This document shows, in pieces, positions 17,143 through 24,579 of a DNA stretch of 36,979 bases. Position 1 is the first letter of the stretch. The number at the start of each line of letters is the position of its first letter. A program made the translations under genes and the position numbers. The stretch lies in assembly GCF_001273925.1 (NCBI RefSeq), contig NZ_LIGG01000001.1, positions 868,917-905,895 on the forward strand. Direction: 5' to 3'. Source of the stretch: Bacillus sp. FJAT-27251 (GTDB lineage: Bacteria; Bacillota; Bacilli; Bacillales; Cytobacillaceae). A model generated the notes under the pieces. It was not told the DNA's origin, did no database searches, and worked only from the letters and a program-made list of their open reading frames with translations.

Positions 17143-17969
17143 TGGAAAACAAGTATACAGGAAGGACGTTCATCGTCGAGATTGTGGCGATTGTGCTCGG
17201 GCTCATCTTCCTTGTCCCATTCTATTATGTTGTCTCAAACTCTCTTAAAACCTTTGCCGAAATTTTAACGAACACATCGGCCTTGCCTTCGGTCCTGCAG
17301 TTTTCGAACTATGTGCAGGCGTTCGAGAAGCTCGACTATCTCAGAGTGTTCACCAACTCGCTGATCATTACGGTGGCCAGCAACGTGGTCCTGATTGTCT
17401 TCTGTTCGATGGCCGCCTACATGCTGGTCAGGACAAAAAAGAAGATTAGCAACATCATCTTCATGACGTTCGTCGCTGCGATGGTGATTCCGTTCCAGTC
17501 GATCATGATTCCGCTGATCAAGACAGCCGGAAGCCTCGGGATGCTGAACAGCATGTGGGGATTGGTCATCATGTACCTTGGCTTCGGCTCGGGCATGACC
17601 ATCTTCCTGTATCACGGTTTTATTAAAAATATCCCGGTTGAACTCGAAGAAGCCGCGATTATCGATGGCTGCTCTCCGTTCGGAGTGTTCTGGAGAATCG
17701 TCTTCCCGCTTTTAAAGCCAATCACAGTGACGGTGATGATCCTGAACTCCCTATGGATCTGGAACGACTTCCTGCTTCCATCCCTGGTCCTTCAGGATCC
17801 GGAGCTGCGGACGATTCCGCTGGCGACGTTCTTCTTCTTCGGCCAGTATACAAAGCAGTGGGACCTGGCCCTTGCCGGACTCGTGCTCAGCATCATTCCG
17901 TTGCTGATCTTCTTCTTCTCGATGCAAAAGCACATTATTAAGGGGATTACGAGCGGGTCGATTAAGTAG
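17142..17969 (+). CDS. ABC sugar importer permease 2 (MalG/UgpE type)
   Basis: 275 residues with six predicted membrane segments. The EAA loop reads EAAIIDGCSPFGVFWRIVFP followed by LLKPI. Length, order after a MalF-type permease and the C-terminal HIIKGITSGSIK tail fit CUT1 transporters of the AmyC/MalG group. The start overlaps the previous stop by one base (TGATG), so the permeases are translated together as a heterodimer. A stable hairpin separates it from the binding-protein gene. Confidence 0.92.
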   Translation: MENKYTGRTFIVEIVAIVLGLIFLVPFYYVVSNSLKTFAEILTNTSALPSVLQFSNYVQAFEKLDYLRVFTNSLIITVASNVVLIVFCSMAAYMLVRTKKKISNIIFMTFVAAMVIPFQSIMIPLIKTAGSLGMLNSMWGLVIMYLGFGSGMTIFLYHGFIKNIPVELEEAAIIDGCSPFGVFWRIVFPLLKPITVTVMILNSLWIWNDFLLPSLVLQDPELRTIPLATFFFFGQYTKQWDLALAGLVLSIIPLLIFFFSMQKHIIKGITSGSIK

Positions 17970-18030
17970 AGTTAACGAGTTTAGGAGCTTTTACAAGCAA
18001 GACAACAAGCAGTTTCTGATAAAAGGTCAT

Positions 18031-18068
18031 CTTTCCTTGCCGGTGATGTGCAAAGCCGGCAGGGGAAG
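18031..18068 (+). other. Intercistronic hairpin between permease and binding-protein genes
   Basis: CTTTCCTTGCCGG (18031-18043) pairs with CCGGCAGGGGAAG (18056-18068): 13 bp including two G-U pairs, with a 12-base loop. No T run follows, so it is not an intrinsic terminator. Such structures between transporter cistrons can stabilise processed mRNA and raise binding-protein output; that role is inferred here. Confidence 0.6.
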
Positions 18069-18100
18069 CCATACAAACTATTTAATGGGGGTAAAAGAAC

Positions 18101-19402
18101 ATGGCGTTCAAAATGAAAAAATACTCAATTGCAGCAGGCGTTTTATCCGCATCCCTTCTTCTTTCCGCTTGCGGCGGCAATGATACGACACAAGGCACGG
18201 AAAAGAATGGCGAAAGCACGGGCGATAAAGTCGTAGTCGATATTTTCCAGGGCAAGGTAGAAATCGCGGATCAATTGAAAGCGTTGACAGATGAATATAC
18301 ACAGCAAAACCCGAATGTAACCTTCAATATTGAAACAGTCGGCGGCGGCGCTGATGGTTCAGCGGCCTTGAAAGCGAAATTCGCTTCCAACAATGCGCCT
18401 GATATTTTCACAAACGACGGTGACCAGGCAGCACAGGTATGGCTTGATAAATTAGAAGATCTTTCCGACCAGCCATGGGTGGAGGACGCCTTTGACGGCA
18501 CGCTTGACGGCATGACGATTGACGGTAAAATTTACGGAATGCCTCTGAACATGGAAGGCTACGGTTTCGCCTACAACAAGGCGCTATTTGAAAAGGCAGG
18601 CATCACTGAGCTTCCAGCAACTCTTTCCGAGCTTGAAGAAGCAGCCAAGAAGCTGGATGCTGCCGGAATCACTCCATTCTCAATCGGCTATGCCGAGTGG
18701 TGGGTGCTGGCGAACCACGGCTTGAATGTTCCATTCGCCTACCAGGATGACGCCGACAAGTTCATCGCCGGCTTGAACGATGGCTCTGCCAAGATTGAAG
18801 GAAACGAGCATTTCAAGCAATACTTTGAGCTGCTTGATTTGACAATGAAGTATGGCAACAAGAACCCATTAACTACAGACTACAACACACAAGTCACACT
18901 GTTTGCGACTGGCGAAGCCGCGATGACTCAGCAAGGAAACTGGATCCAGCCGATGATTGACAAGATTTCCCCTGACATGGAAGTTGGCTTCATTCCAATG
19001 CCTTTGAACGACGATCCTGCCAAAGCCGGCAAGGTTATGGTTGACGTACCAAGCAACTGGGTTGTCTACAACGGCGCTCCTGACGCAGACAAAGAAGCTG
19101 CGAAAGACTTCCTCAACTGGATGGTGTCATCTGAAGAAGGCAAGCGCGCGATGACAGAAGAATTCAAGTACATCCCTGCTTTCAAATCGATTGAAGCCAA
19201 AGCGGAAGACATCGGCCCACTGGGCGCCGACCTGCTGAAATACTCCCAGGAAGGCCAAACCTACCAGTGGCAGTTCATGAAGTACCCGGATGGCGCAGGC
19301 CAGGAATTCGGAGCAGCCCTCCAATCCTACATCGCCGGCAAATCCACAGCCGAAGAAGCCATGAAAGCCATGGACAGCACATGGGCGAAATTGAAGAAAT
19401 AA
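18101..19402 (+). CDS. Extracellular sugar-binding lipoprotein of the ABC importer
   Basis: 433 residues, family 1 extracellular solute-binding protein. The N terminus is a lipoprotein signal peptide (KKYSIAAGVLSASLLLSAC), with the lipobox Cys followed by GGNDTT, so the mature protein is tethered to the outer face of the membrane. Later features typical of the family include APDIFTNDGDQ, GKIYGMPLNMEGYGFAYNK, and ATGEAAMTQQGNW near the hinge. A GGGGG ribosome binding site lies 9 bases before the ATG. Together with the permeases it delivers a carbohydrate, probably an oligosaccharide. The ligand cannot be named from sequence. A strong terminator follows. Confidence 0.93.
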   Translation: MAFKMKKYSIAAGVLSASLLLSACGGNDTTQGTEKNGESTGDKVVVDIFQGKVEIADQLKALTDEYTQQNPNVTFNIETVGGGADGSAALKAKFASNNAPDIFTNDGDQAAQVWLDKLEDLSDQPWVEDAFDGTLDGMTIDGKIYGMPLNMEGYGFAYNKALFEKAGITELPATLSELEEAAKKLDAAGITPFSIGYAEWWVLANHGLNVPFAYQDDADKFIAGLNDGSAKIEGNEHFKQYFELLDLTMKYGNKNPLTTDYNTQVTLFATGEAAMTQQGNWIQPMIDKISPDMEVGFIPMPLNDDPAKAGKVMVDVPSNWVVYNGAPDADKEAAKDFLNWMVSSEEGKRAMTEEFKYIPAFKSIEAKAEDIGPLGADLLKYSQEGQTYQWQFMKYPDGAGQEFGAALQSYIAGKSTAEEAMKAMDSTWAKLKK

Positions 19403-19420
19403 GCTGTACGTTTAGACACA

Positions 19421-19457
19421 AAAACCCCCTGAGGAATCAAGTTCCTCAGGGGGTTTT
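19421..19457. terminator. Strong bidirectional terminator
   Basis: A perfect 16-bp stem (AAAACCCCCTGAGGAA / TTCCTCAGGGGGTTTT) with a 5-base loop has T-rich exits on both strands. It ends the ABC importer operon and probably also the convergent pbpC-like gene, whose stop codon lies about 155 bp away. Confidence 0.9.
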
Positions 19458-19477
19458 GTTGTCAGGGTCATTGCTGC

Positions 19478-19605
19478 GGGGTCAGGCACTCTTTAGTGCA
19501 TCACCGCGCCGGGGGTCAGGCACCCTTTAACGCTTCACCGCACTCGGGGTCAGGCACTCTTTAGTGGAGTGAAGGCACTCTTCAGTGGAGTGAAGGCACC
19601 CGTTC
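19478..19605 (+). repeat. Dispersed GGGGTCAGGCAC repeat cluster (locus B, three copies)
   Basis: Copies at 19478-19489, 19512-19523 and 19546-19557 are each followed by C/TCTTTA and linked by TCACCGC spacers. Two tandem GTGGAGTGAAGGCAC variants follow. The cluster lies between the terminator and the pbpC-like stop codon. Confidence 0.85.
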
Positions 19606-19611
19606 TGTGCT

Positions 19612-21609
19612 TTACTGTGCTAAAAATACGTTTCTTACCCGGTCTACGGCTTCGCGTGAGCCCTGACCTTCCTGGACGTCTTCGACCATCATGGAGATCA
19701 GGAGGTCAGGTGCTTCGGGGTTGTAGCCGACGAACCAGCCCAGCTCGCGGCCCTTGTCGCCCTGTACGTCTTTAATCTCGGCCGTTCCGGTCTTGCCGGC
19801 GAATGGCTGGTCCATCCTGGCAAAGTGCGCTGTGCCCTTCGGGTCGGAGACCACCTTCTCCAGCATCGAATTGATCGCCGAGGCCTGCTCGGCACTGATT
19901 AAGCCTTCCTGCAATACCTCCCCATGCTGCTCTTCTGCCAGCAGCACCGGCTTGATCAGGTTTCCATTATTGACAAATGGCGTATAGGTAGCTGCCAAAT
20001 GCAGGATGTTCATTTCGACCTGGCCCTGGCCGTAGCCTGAGTCTGCCAGCTGGATTTCATTCTCCAGCCCGCCGATCTCCGAAGCCTCCAGCGGATAGCT
20101 GTACTCGAACTCCTCAAAGCCGAACTTCTTAAGCCCTTCCTGGAATGGCTCCTTGCCAATCTCAAGGGCCGCGCGTGCAAAATAGATATTATCCGAGTAA
20201 ATCAACGCTTTTTCAAGATCAATCTGCCCTTTTACATCGGAATAGCGGGTCACCTTGTAGTTGCCCCATGAACTGTCCGGCTGCCACTGCTTTTCGGTAA
20301 TTTCATAGGAAGTATCCAGCTCGATTGCCCCTGATTCCAATCCAACGGCAGCAGTCACAGGCTTGATGACCGATCCTGGCACGTACGTCAGCCTGAAGCG
20401 GTTCAAATACGGCTTCAGCGGCTCTTCCTCGATGCTTTGGCGCTGCTGGGCTGACATCCCCAAGGTCTCGGCGTTCGGGTCAAAGCCAGGGGCGCTCACG
20501 AGCGCCAGCGTCTCCCCGGTGCGCGGGTTGATCGCTGCCGCCATGCCGGCCTCCCCTTTCAGCTGGTCGTAAATCTTCTGCTGCAGCACGACATCGATGG
20601 TCAGCTGGACATTCTCGCCATTTTCCACCGGCCGCTCCACCAGCAGTTTCTTCGTGCCGTCTTCTTTGACAATCGCAACTTCGACACCGTTGGTTCCTTT
20701 CAATTTTTCCTCATACACCTGCTCAAGGCCGCGTTTGCCGATATAATCATTCGCGGTATAGCCTTTGCCTTCGAGCTTCTCCAAATCCTCCGCGGTCACC
20801 GGCGCAATAAAGCCGACAAGGTGCGAAACATCCTCGCCGTATGGATATTCCCGGGCGCCGACTGTCTGGTTGGTCACACCGCCAATGGCGAACAGCTTCT
20901 CCTGCAGGTCGACATCGGTTTTGGGAATCTTTTTCAGCGGCACAAACAGGTCATCTTTTACCCAGCCCGCATTGAGGGCGTTGTTGATCTGATCCTCGCT
21001 CATATTGAGCAGCTCCGCCAGCTTTTTAATGCTGTCAGCCTTTTGGGCATCATCGCCCATCTTGCCCGGCACGACGCCGATCTGCATCGCTGACCCGTTG
21101 ATGGCCAGCTCATTGCCGCGGCGGTCGAGAATGCTGCCGCGCTCTGCCGGAATGGTATTCAGGCTGATTTTATCCCCGCTTTCAAGCTCAGGGAAAATGT
21201 AGGTGGTATTCCAGTCAAGATACCAGTTTGGGCTGTCATCGCGCTCTTCCTTGACCAGCCTTGCCTGATGGTCGAATTCAATCGGCCCGGCCACACTGTC
21301 CATTTTGGCCGAGAATGGGAAAACTGCTTCGTTCTCCGGCCGCTCCCGGTCTTCCGGCTCGTTGAACTGGACATCCAGATTATCAATCTGCAGGTCCTGG
21401 TAGATTTTATTATACCGGTCGACGAACTCTTCCTTCGTCACCGTACTCTGTGCTGTTTCTGATAAAAACCCGTACATCTCGTCAAACTTTTTGTCGTTCC
21501 ATAGTTTGACATACTGCGAGAACCTTTCCTCCGGTGCAGGCTCCTTGCTGCAGCCGGCAATAAGGACCGCTATAAAAACTGACATCAGGATGATGAACGC
21601 TTTCTTCAA
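19612..21609 (-). CDS. pbpC: Penicillin-binding protein 3-like class B transpeptidase (MecA-N type)
   Basis: 665 residues, the usual length for B. subtilis PbpC-type PBPs. The N terminus is a lipoprotein-like signal with LIAGC at Cys20. It is followed by an NTF2-like MecA N-terminal domain (about 25-145), a PBP dimerisation region with AERGSILDRRGNELA (155-169) and GKRGLEQVYE (291-300), and the transpeptidase domain. Catalytic motifs are SVIK (Ser413-Lys416), SDN (472-474) and KTG (606-608, GKTGTAEIK), all intact. Start: TTG at 21607-21609 behind a long purine-rich GGAGGAGGGGGAG site. It is an extracytoplasmic peptidoglycan cross-linking enzyme, probably monocistronic. The MecA-like architecture is common in Bacillaceae and does not by itself mean beta-lactam resistance. 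Confidence 0.92.
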   Translation of the reverse strand: MKKAFIILMSVFIAVLIAGCSKEPAPEERFSQYVKLWNDKKFDEMYGFLSETAQSTVTKEEFVDRYNKIYQDLQIDNLDVQFNEPEDRERPENEAVFPFSAKMDSVAGPIEFDHQARLVKEERDDSPNWYLDWNTTYIFPELESGDKISLNTIPAERGSILDRRGNELAINGSAMQIGVVPGKMGDDAQKADSIKKLAELLNMSEDQINNALNAGWVKDDLFVPLKKIPKTDVDLQEKLFAIGGVTNQTVGAREYPYGEDVSHLVGFIAPVTAEDLEKLEGKGYTANDYIGKRGLEQVYEEKLKGTNGVEVAIVKEDGTKKLLVERPVENGENVQLTIDVVLQQKIYDQLKGEAGMAAAINPRTGETLALVSAPGFDPNAETLGMSAQQRQSIEEEPLKPYLNRFRLTYVPGSVIKPVTAAVGLESGAIELDTSYEITEKQWQPDSSWGNYKVTRYSDVKGQIDLEKALIYSDNIYFARAALEIGKEPFQEGLKKFGFEEFEYSYPLEASEIGGLENEIQLADSGYGQGQVEMNILHLAATYTPFVNNGNLIKPVLLAEEQHGEVLQEGLISAEQASAINSMLEKVVSDPKGTAHFARMDQPFAGKTGTAEIKDVQGDKGRELGWFVGYNPEAPDLLISMMVEDVQEGQGSREAVDRVRNVFLAQ

Positions 21610-21712
21610 TGCTACTCCCCCTCCTCCTGACTAATTTTACCACAGAAGCACAGTAGAGGGACAAGTGAAAAACCGGATGGGTGCAGTGCACTTTGCCGCT
21701 TTAGCGCACCGC

Positions 21713-21757
21713 GGGTCAGGCACCCTTTAATGCTTCACAGCACGTGGGGTCTGGCAC
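21713..21757 (+). repeat. Dispersed GGGGTCAGGCAC repeat cluster (locus C, two copies)
   Basis: GGGTCAGGCACCCTTTAA starts at 21713, and a variant GGGGTCTGGCAC is at 21746-21757, linked by GCTTCACAGCAC. The cluster lies between the spoIIQ terminator and the upstream region of the pbpC-like gene. Confidence 0.8.
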
Positions 21758-21793
21758 GCTTTAGTGCTTTAATGTTCTTCGGTTCGCCTGCAC

Positions 21794-21827
21794 TAAAAAA
21801 AGACCCGCTGCGAACGAGCGGGTCTTT
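21794..21827 (-). terminator. Intrinsic terminator of spoIIQ
   Basis: An 11-bp perfect stem (AAAGACCCGCT / AGCGGGTCTTT) with a 7-base loop is followed on the minus strand by a T run, about 45 bp after the spoIIQ stop codon. Confidence 0.88.
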
Positions 21828-21872
21828 GTGACTTGTTTACCATAGGGTGTAAGGGTATCAACAAACTGATTT

Positions 21873-22775
21873 TTAAGAGTTGCTTGAGTCTGTGTCTTCA
21901 GCAGAGTCTTTGTCGTCATCAGCTGGAGTTTTATCGTCCGCTGGCTCTTCGTCAGTTGAAGTTTCTTCACCTGTCTCGGTGCCTTCTTCTGTTGAAGTTT
22001 CAGTGTCTTCTTCCATTGAAGCGTCTTCGCCAGTTTGTGTTCCTTCTTCAAGCTGGGAGCCTGCTTCGTCCTTGCCGGAGTTGCTTTCAGGAGCAATTTG
22101 GGCTTCTTCCAATGAGCTCAGCGGCTTGTCCAAATAGTCAAGAGGATTCACTGGAATTCCGTCTTTGCGGATCTCAAAGTGTACATGGACGCCTGCTTTT
22201 TCATTGAAAACGCTTGTGCCGGCAGTCGCGATTTTGTCGCCCTGCTCGACCATGTCGCCCGCTTTGACTTTGATATTTTTAATTGACTGATACTGTGTTA
22301 CAATTCCATTGTCGTGCTCGATTTCAATCACGTTGCCAAGCAATGTGTCTTCCTTGACTGTGACTACTTCACCGCTCAGCGATGCAATGACGTCAAATTC
22401 CTTGCTATCCTTGGCAGCGATGTCAATACCGGTGTTCGGGTGGTACTGGTTATTGTAGACAACCAGGGACGCTTCCTGCTCAGCCTTGTCACTGTCATTA
22501 TCATAGAATTGCATTTTAATGACAGAGTTCTCGGCATCCGATAGTGGCATTACGAAATTTTCCAGGGACCTGTTTACTTCGACGGCTGGCTGTTCTTGGA
22601 AGCCTCTGCCAGGAACTTCTCCGGCTTGGTCGATTTTCTCTTCACCGCCGTTTGAATACCAGAGAACACCTGTTAGAATGAGTGCGGCACTTGATAGATA
22701 AACTGCTGGGTACACCCACCGCTTCTTGAAAAAGCGCTTAAAGCTTTTGTCTTGAGAAGATTTTTCCTCTCTCAT
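21873..22775 (-). CDS. spoIIQ: Stage II sporulation protein SpoIIQ
   Basis: 300 residues. A basic cytoplasmic N terminus (KRFFKKRW) precedes one membrane helix (VYPAVYLSSAALILTGVLW) and a LytM/M23 domain. In the first metal motif the usual His is replaced by Asn (NTGIDIA), while HVHFEIRKDG is intact, as expected for the non-catalytic SpoIIQ of Bacillus. The last ~60 residues are a repetitive acidic Glu/Asp/Thr/Ser tail. SpoIIQ is made in the forespore and binds SpoIIIAH to build the channel across the engulfment septum. Start: the ATG at 22773-22775, with GAGGTG 6 bases upstream, is preferred over two upstream ATGs. Gene context matches the murA-spoIID-spoIIQ region of Bacillus. Confidence 0.9.
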   Translation of the reverse strand: MREEKSSQDKSFKRFFKKRWVYPAVYLSSAALILTGVLWYSNGGEEKIDQAGEVPGRGFQEQPAVEVNRSLENFVMPLSDAENSVIKMQFYDNDSDKAEQEASLVVYNNQYHPNTGIDIAAKDSKEFDVIASLSGEVVTVKEDTLLGNVIEIEHDNGIVTQYQSIKNIKVKAGDMVEQGDKIATAGTSVFNEKAGVHVHFEIRKDGIPVNPLDYLDKPLSSLEEAQIAPESNSGKDEAGSQLEEGTQTGEDASMEEDTETSTEEGTETGEETSTDEEPADDKTPADDDKDSAEDTDSSNS

Positions 22776-22793
22776 TTTCATCACCTCAGCAAT

Positions 22794-22823
22794 CATTCTG
22801 AACAGATGCGAAAAAATATATAC
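22794..22823 (-). promoter_or_regulatory. Possible sigma-F promoter of spoIIQ
   Basis: On the minus strand GTATA (22819-22823) is followed after 15 bp by GTTCAGAATG (22794-22803), one mismatch from the specified positions of GGNNANANTR. spoIIQ is a known sigma-F gene in B. subtilis. The predicted leader would be very short, which lowers confidence. Confidence 0.4.
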
Positions 22824-22897
22824 ATAGACTGGAAAAATTTTTTACTGCTTATTTTTCGACAAACCGATTTAAATTATGCATGCATGGAGGTTTTTTT

Positions 22898-23320
22898 ATG
22901 AAAGTTTTTTTCAGGCTGCTGCCTTTCCTATATATGGCGCTGATCTGGGTGCTGTCGAGCATGCCTGCCGACGCCGTGGTCGCCCTGCCTGATGATGGTG
23001 TGGACCGCTTTATCAAGGAGTCGCTCCACCTTGTGGAATTTGGCATCCTGTATGCGCTCCTGTTTCTTGCAGGTCTCACGCTGCGCGATTTCCGCCCGGC
23101 GATGAGCTTTATTTTCATGGGAGTGGCGATTCTGTACGGGCTGGCAGACGAAATTCATCAATCCTTCGTGCCATACCGCTCCGCGACGGTGATTGACTTT
23201 GTAAAAGACACTATCGGCGTGCTCGTATTCTCGCACTTTATGCACCACGCGTACTTTAGCGGGAAGTTCGGGAAGCTTGGAGAGTGGCTGAAGGGGTTTC
23301 GGGAGCGCGTGCGGGCATAA
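22898..23320 (+). CDS. VanZ-like family membrane protein
   Basis: 140 residues with four membrane segments and the VanZ family signature: LIWVLSSMP near the N terminus, LHLVEFGILYALL, and YGLADEIHQSFVPYRSAT followed by DFVKDTIGV. VanZ of enterococci gives low-level teicoplanin resistance, but most family members have no known role. Start: the ATG at 22898 follows GGAGG by 7 bases; an earlier in-frame ATG at 22880 lies upstream of that site and is rejected. It is divergent from spoIIQ and followed by a 21-bp repeat array, and appears to be transcribed alone. Confidence 0.88.
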   Translation: MKVFFRLLPFLYMALIWVLSSMPADAVVALPDDGVDRFIKESLHLVEFGILYALLFLAGLTLRDFRPAMSFIFMGVAILYGLADEIHQSFVPYRSATVIDFVKDTIGVLVFSHFMHHAYFSGKFGKLGEWLKGFRERVRA

Positions 23321-23340
23321 TGAAATCAGTATCTCTGCAC

Positions 23341-23445
23341 AAATCGGGATTATCCTGGTAGATATCAGGATTAAACCCAGCAATATCAGGATTATCCCGA
23401 GACATATCAGGATTAAATCCAGCAATATCAGGATTAAAATCCTCC
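23341..23445. repeat. Five tandem 21-bp repeats (ATATCAGGATTA core)
   Basis: Five units of exactly 21 bp begin at 23341, 23362, 23383, 23404 and 23425. Four share ATATCAGGATTA and the first reads AAATCGGGATTA. The tails alternate AACCCAGCA-like and TCCCGAGAC-like. The array lies between the VanZ-like stop codon and the NERD gene. It is unrelated in sequence to the 8542 array but has the same two-helical-turn period. Confidence 0.88.
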
Positions 23446-23499
23446 CGTACATAAAAGAGTCACAAACTATACAAAAATATCCCTCAATCCAGCAGGTAT

Positions 23500-23545
23500 T
23501 GCCTCCTTTTCAAGCGTATTCTCTTTTTAAAAAGAAAAGGAGGCA
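23500..23545 (+). promoter_or_regulatory. Hairpin sequestering the ribosome binding site of the NERD gene
   Basis: TGCCTCCTTTTC (23500-23511) is the perfect complement of GAAAAGGAGGCA (23534-23545), which contains the AAGGAGG site of the next gene. The loop holds a self-complementary CTTTTTAAAAAG. If formed in the mRNA, this 12-bp stem would hide the ribosome binding site. Confidence 0.6.
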
Positions 23546-23550
23546 TAAAA

Positions 23551-24558
23551 TTGATTGTAAAACACCGTAACATACCCCTGAAAGTCCATTTTAACCAGGC
23601 ATTGGCCAGAAGGCTCCCCATTCATCATCCAAAACTGCCACAAATAGAAAACGATTCTCGCATGAAAATGTCGGGGCATCATGGAGAAGTTCAAACCGAT
23701 TTCCATTTGCAATTTCTTGATGACAAAGAGCATTTTATCTTTCGCGGCCTGCGCCTTCCCCACTCCGATCATCATTTCCAAATAGACACCCTGATCCTCT
23801 CCCGCAAATTCATCCCAATCATTGAGACGAAGAATATGGGCGGCAGCTTAAATATAGACTGGCATCAATTCAGCCGTTCAGAAGAGACGGGCGAAAAAGG
23901 ATACAACAATCCCCTTCTCCAGGTTACAAGGCACAAAGAGCAGTTCCAGGACTGGCTTGCCTCCCACCGGTTTGAAAGACTGCCAATCTTTACCCAAGTG
24001 ATACTGAGCAACCCTTCCGCCGTTATACGCACCAAGGACTCCCGCATCCATCAAGCAATTTGTAAAATTGACAGACTTAAAAGCCAGATTCTTAAGCAGA
24101 TGAACTCTTGCAGCACAGAATTCTTGTCTGATAGGGATATCAGGAAGCTATGCAGGCTTCTCTTAAAAGAGGATTCCCCTTACTTTCCGTCTCTCCAAAC
24201 CTCCTATGGAATTTGCCCCTCTGATTTAAAGGGAGGGGTAGGATGCCCTTCCTGCTGCCATTTCGGGATGATACGCCATAATAGGCTCTGGTTGTGCCCA
24301 AATTGCCTCTTTCAGTCCAGGGATGCCCATCAGGATGCTGTACTCGACTACTTTCTTCTAATTAAGCCTACTATGACGAACCGTGCATTCAGGGATTTTA
24401 CCGGGATTTCTTCCATAAAAGTCGCCAGCAATCTGCTTGCAGGACTGAATCTCCCATCCACCGGATCCAAAAAAGGCTGCATCTATCATCGCCCTCCCCA
24501 CATTGTTTCCCTGCTGGAAGAACGGTATTTACGTGCAATGCAAAAAACCAGGGATTAG
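23551..24558 (+). CDS. NERD-domain (nuclease-related) protein with zinc ribbon
   Basis: 335 residues. The NERD domain (about 40-150) has the PD-(D/E)xK-like residues Glu46 (HHGEVQTDF), Asp79 (FQIDTLIL), and Glu92-x-Lys94 (IIETKNMGG). A four-cysteine zinc ribbon follows (CPSC 232-235 and CPNC 249-252), then a C-terminal helical stretch. NERD proteins are suspected to process DNA, but no role is established for this type. Start: TTG at 23551, 7 bases after AAGGAGG, which is buried in a 12-bp stem. The stop codon lies in the loop of the convergent spoIID terminator. Codon use looks less GC-rich than its neighbours, which may hint at separate ancestry. Confidence 0.87.
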   Translation: MIVKHRNIPLKVHFNQALARRLPIHHPKLPQIENDSRMKMSGHHGEVQTDFHLQFLDDKEHFIFRGLRLPHSDHHFQIDTLILSRKFIPIIETKNMGGSLNIDWHQFSRSEETGEKGYNNPLLQVTRHKEQFQDWLASHRFERLPIFTQVILSNPSAVIRTKDSRIHQAICKIDRLKSQILKQMNSCSTEFLSDRDIRKLCRLLLKEDSPYFPSLQTSYGICPSDLKGGVGCPSCCHFGMIRHNRLWLCPNCLFQSRDAHQDAVLDYFLLIKPTMTNRAFRDFTGISSIKVASNLLAGLNLPSTGSKKGCIYHRPPHIVSLLEERYLRAMQKTRD

Positions 24559-24567
24559 CTCCCTGGT
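24541..24567 (-). terminator. Intrinsic terminator of spoIID
   Basis: On the minus strand an 8-bp perfect stem (ACCAGGGA / TCCCTGGT) with a 5-base loop is followed by a run of T. It overlaps the 3' end of the convergent NERD gene. Confidence 0.8.
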
Positions 24568-24579
24568 CCGATTCCACTG

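Noticed and set aside
19612-21609. A beta-lactam resistance determinant (mecA-like)
   Set aside because: The MecA-N domain architecture is normal for chromosomal PBP3 of Bacillaceae; no mecR, mecI or cassette context is present.
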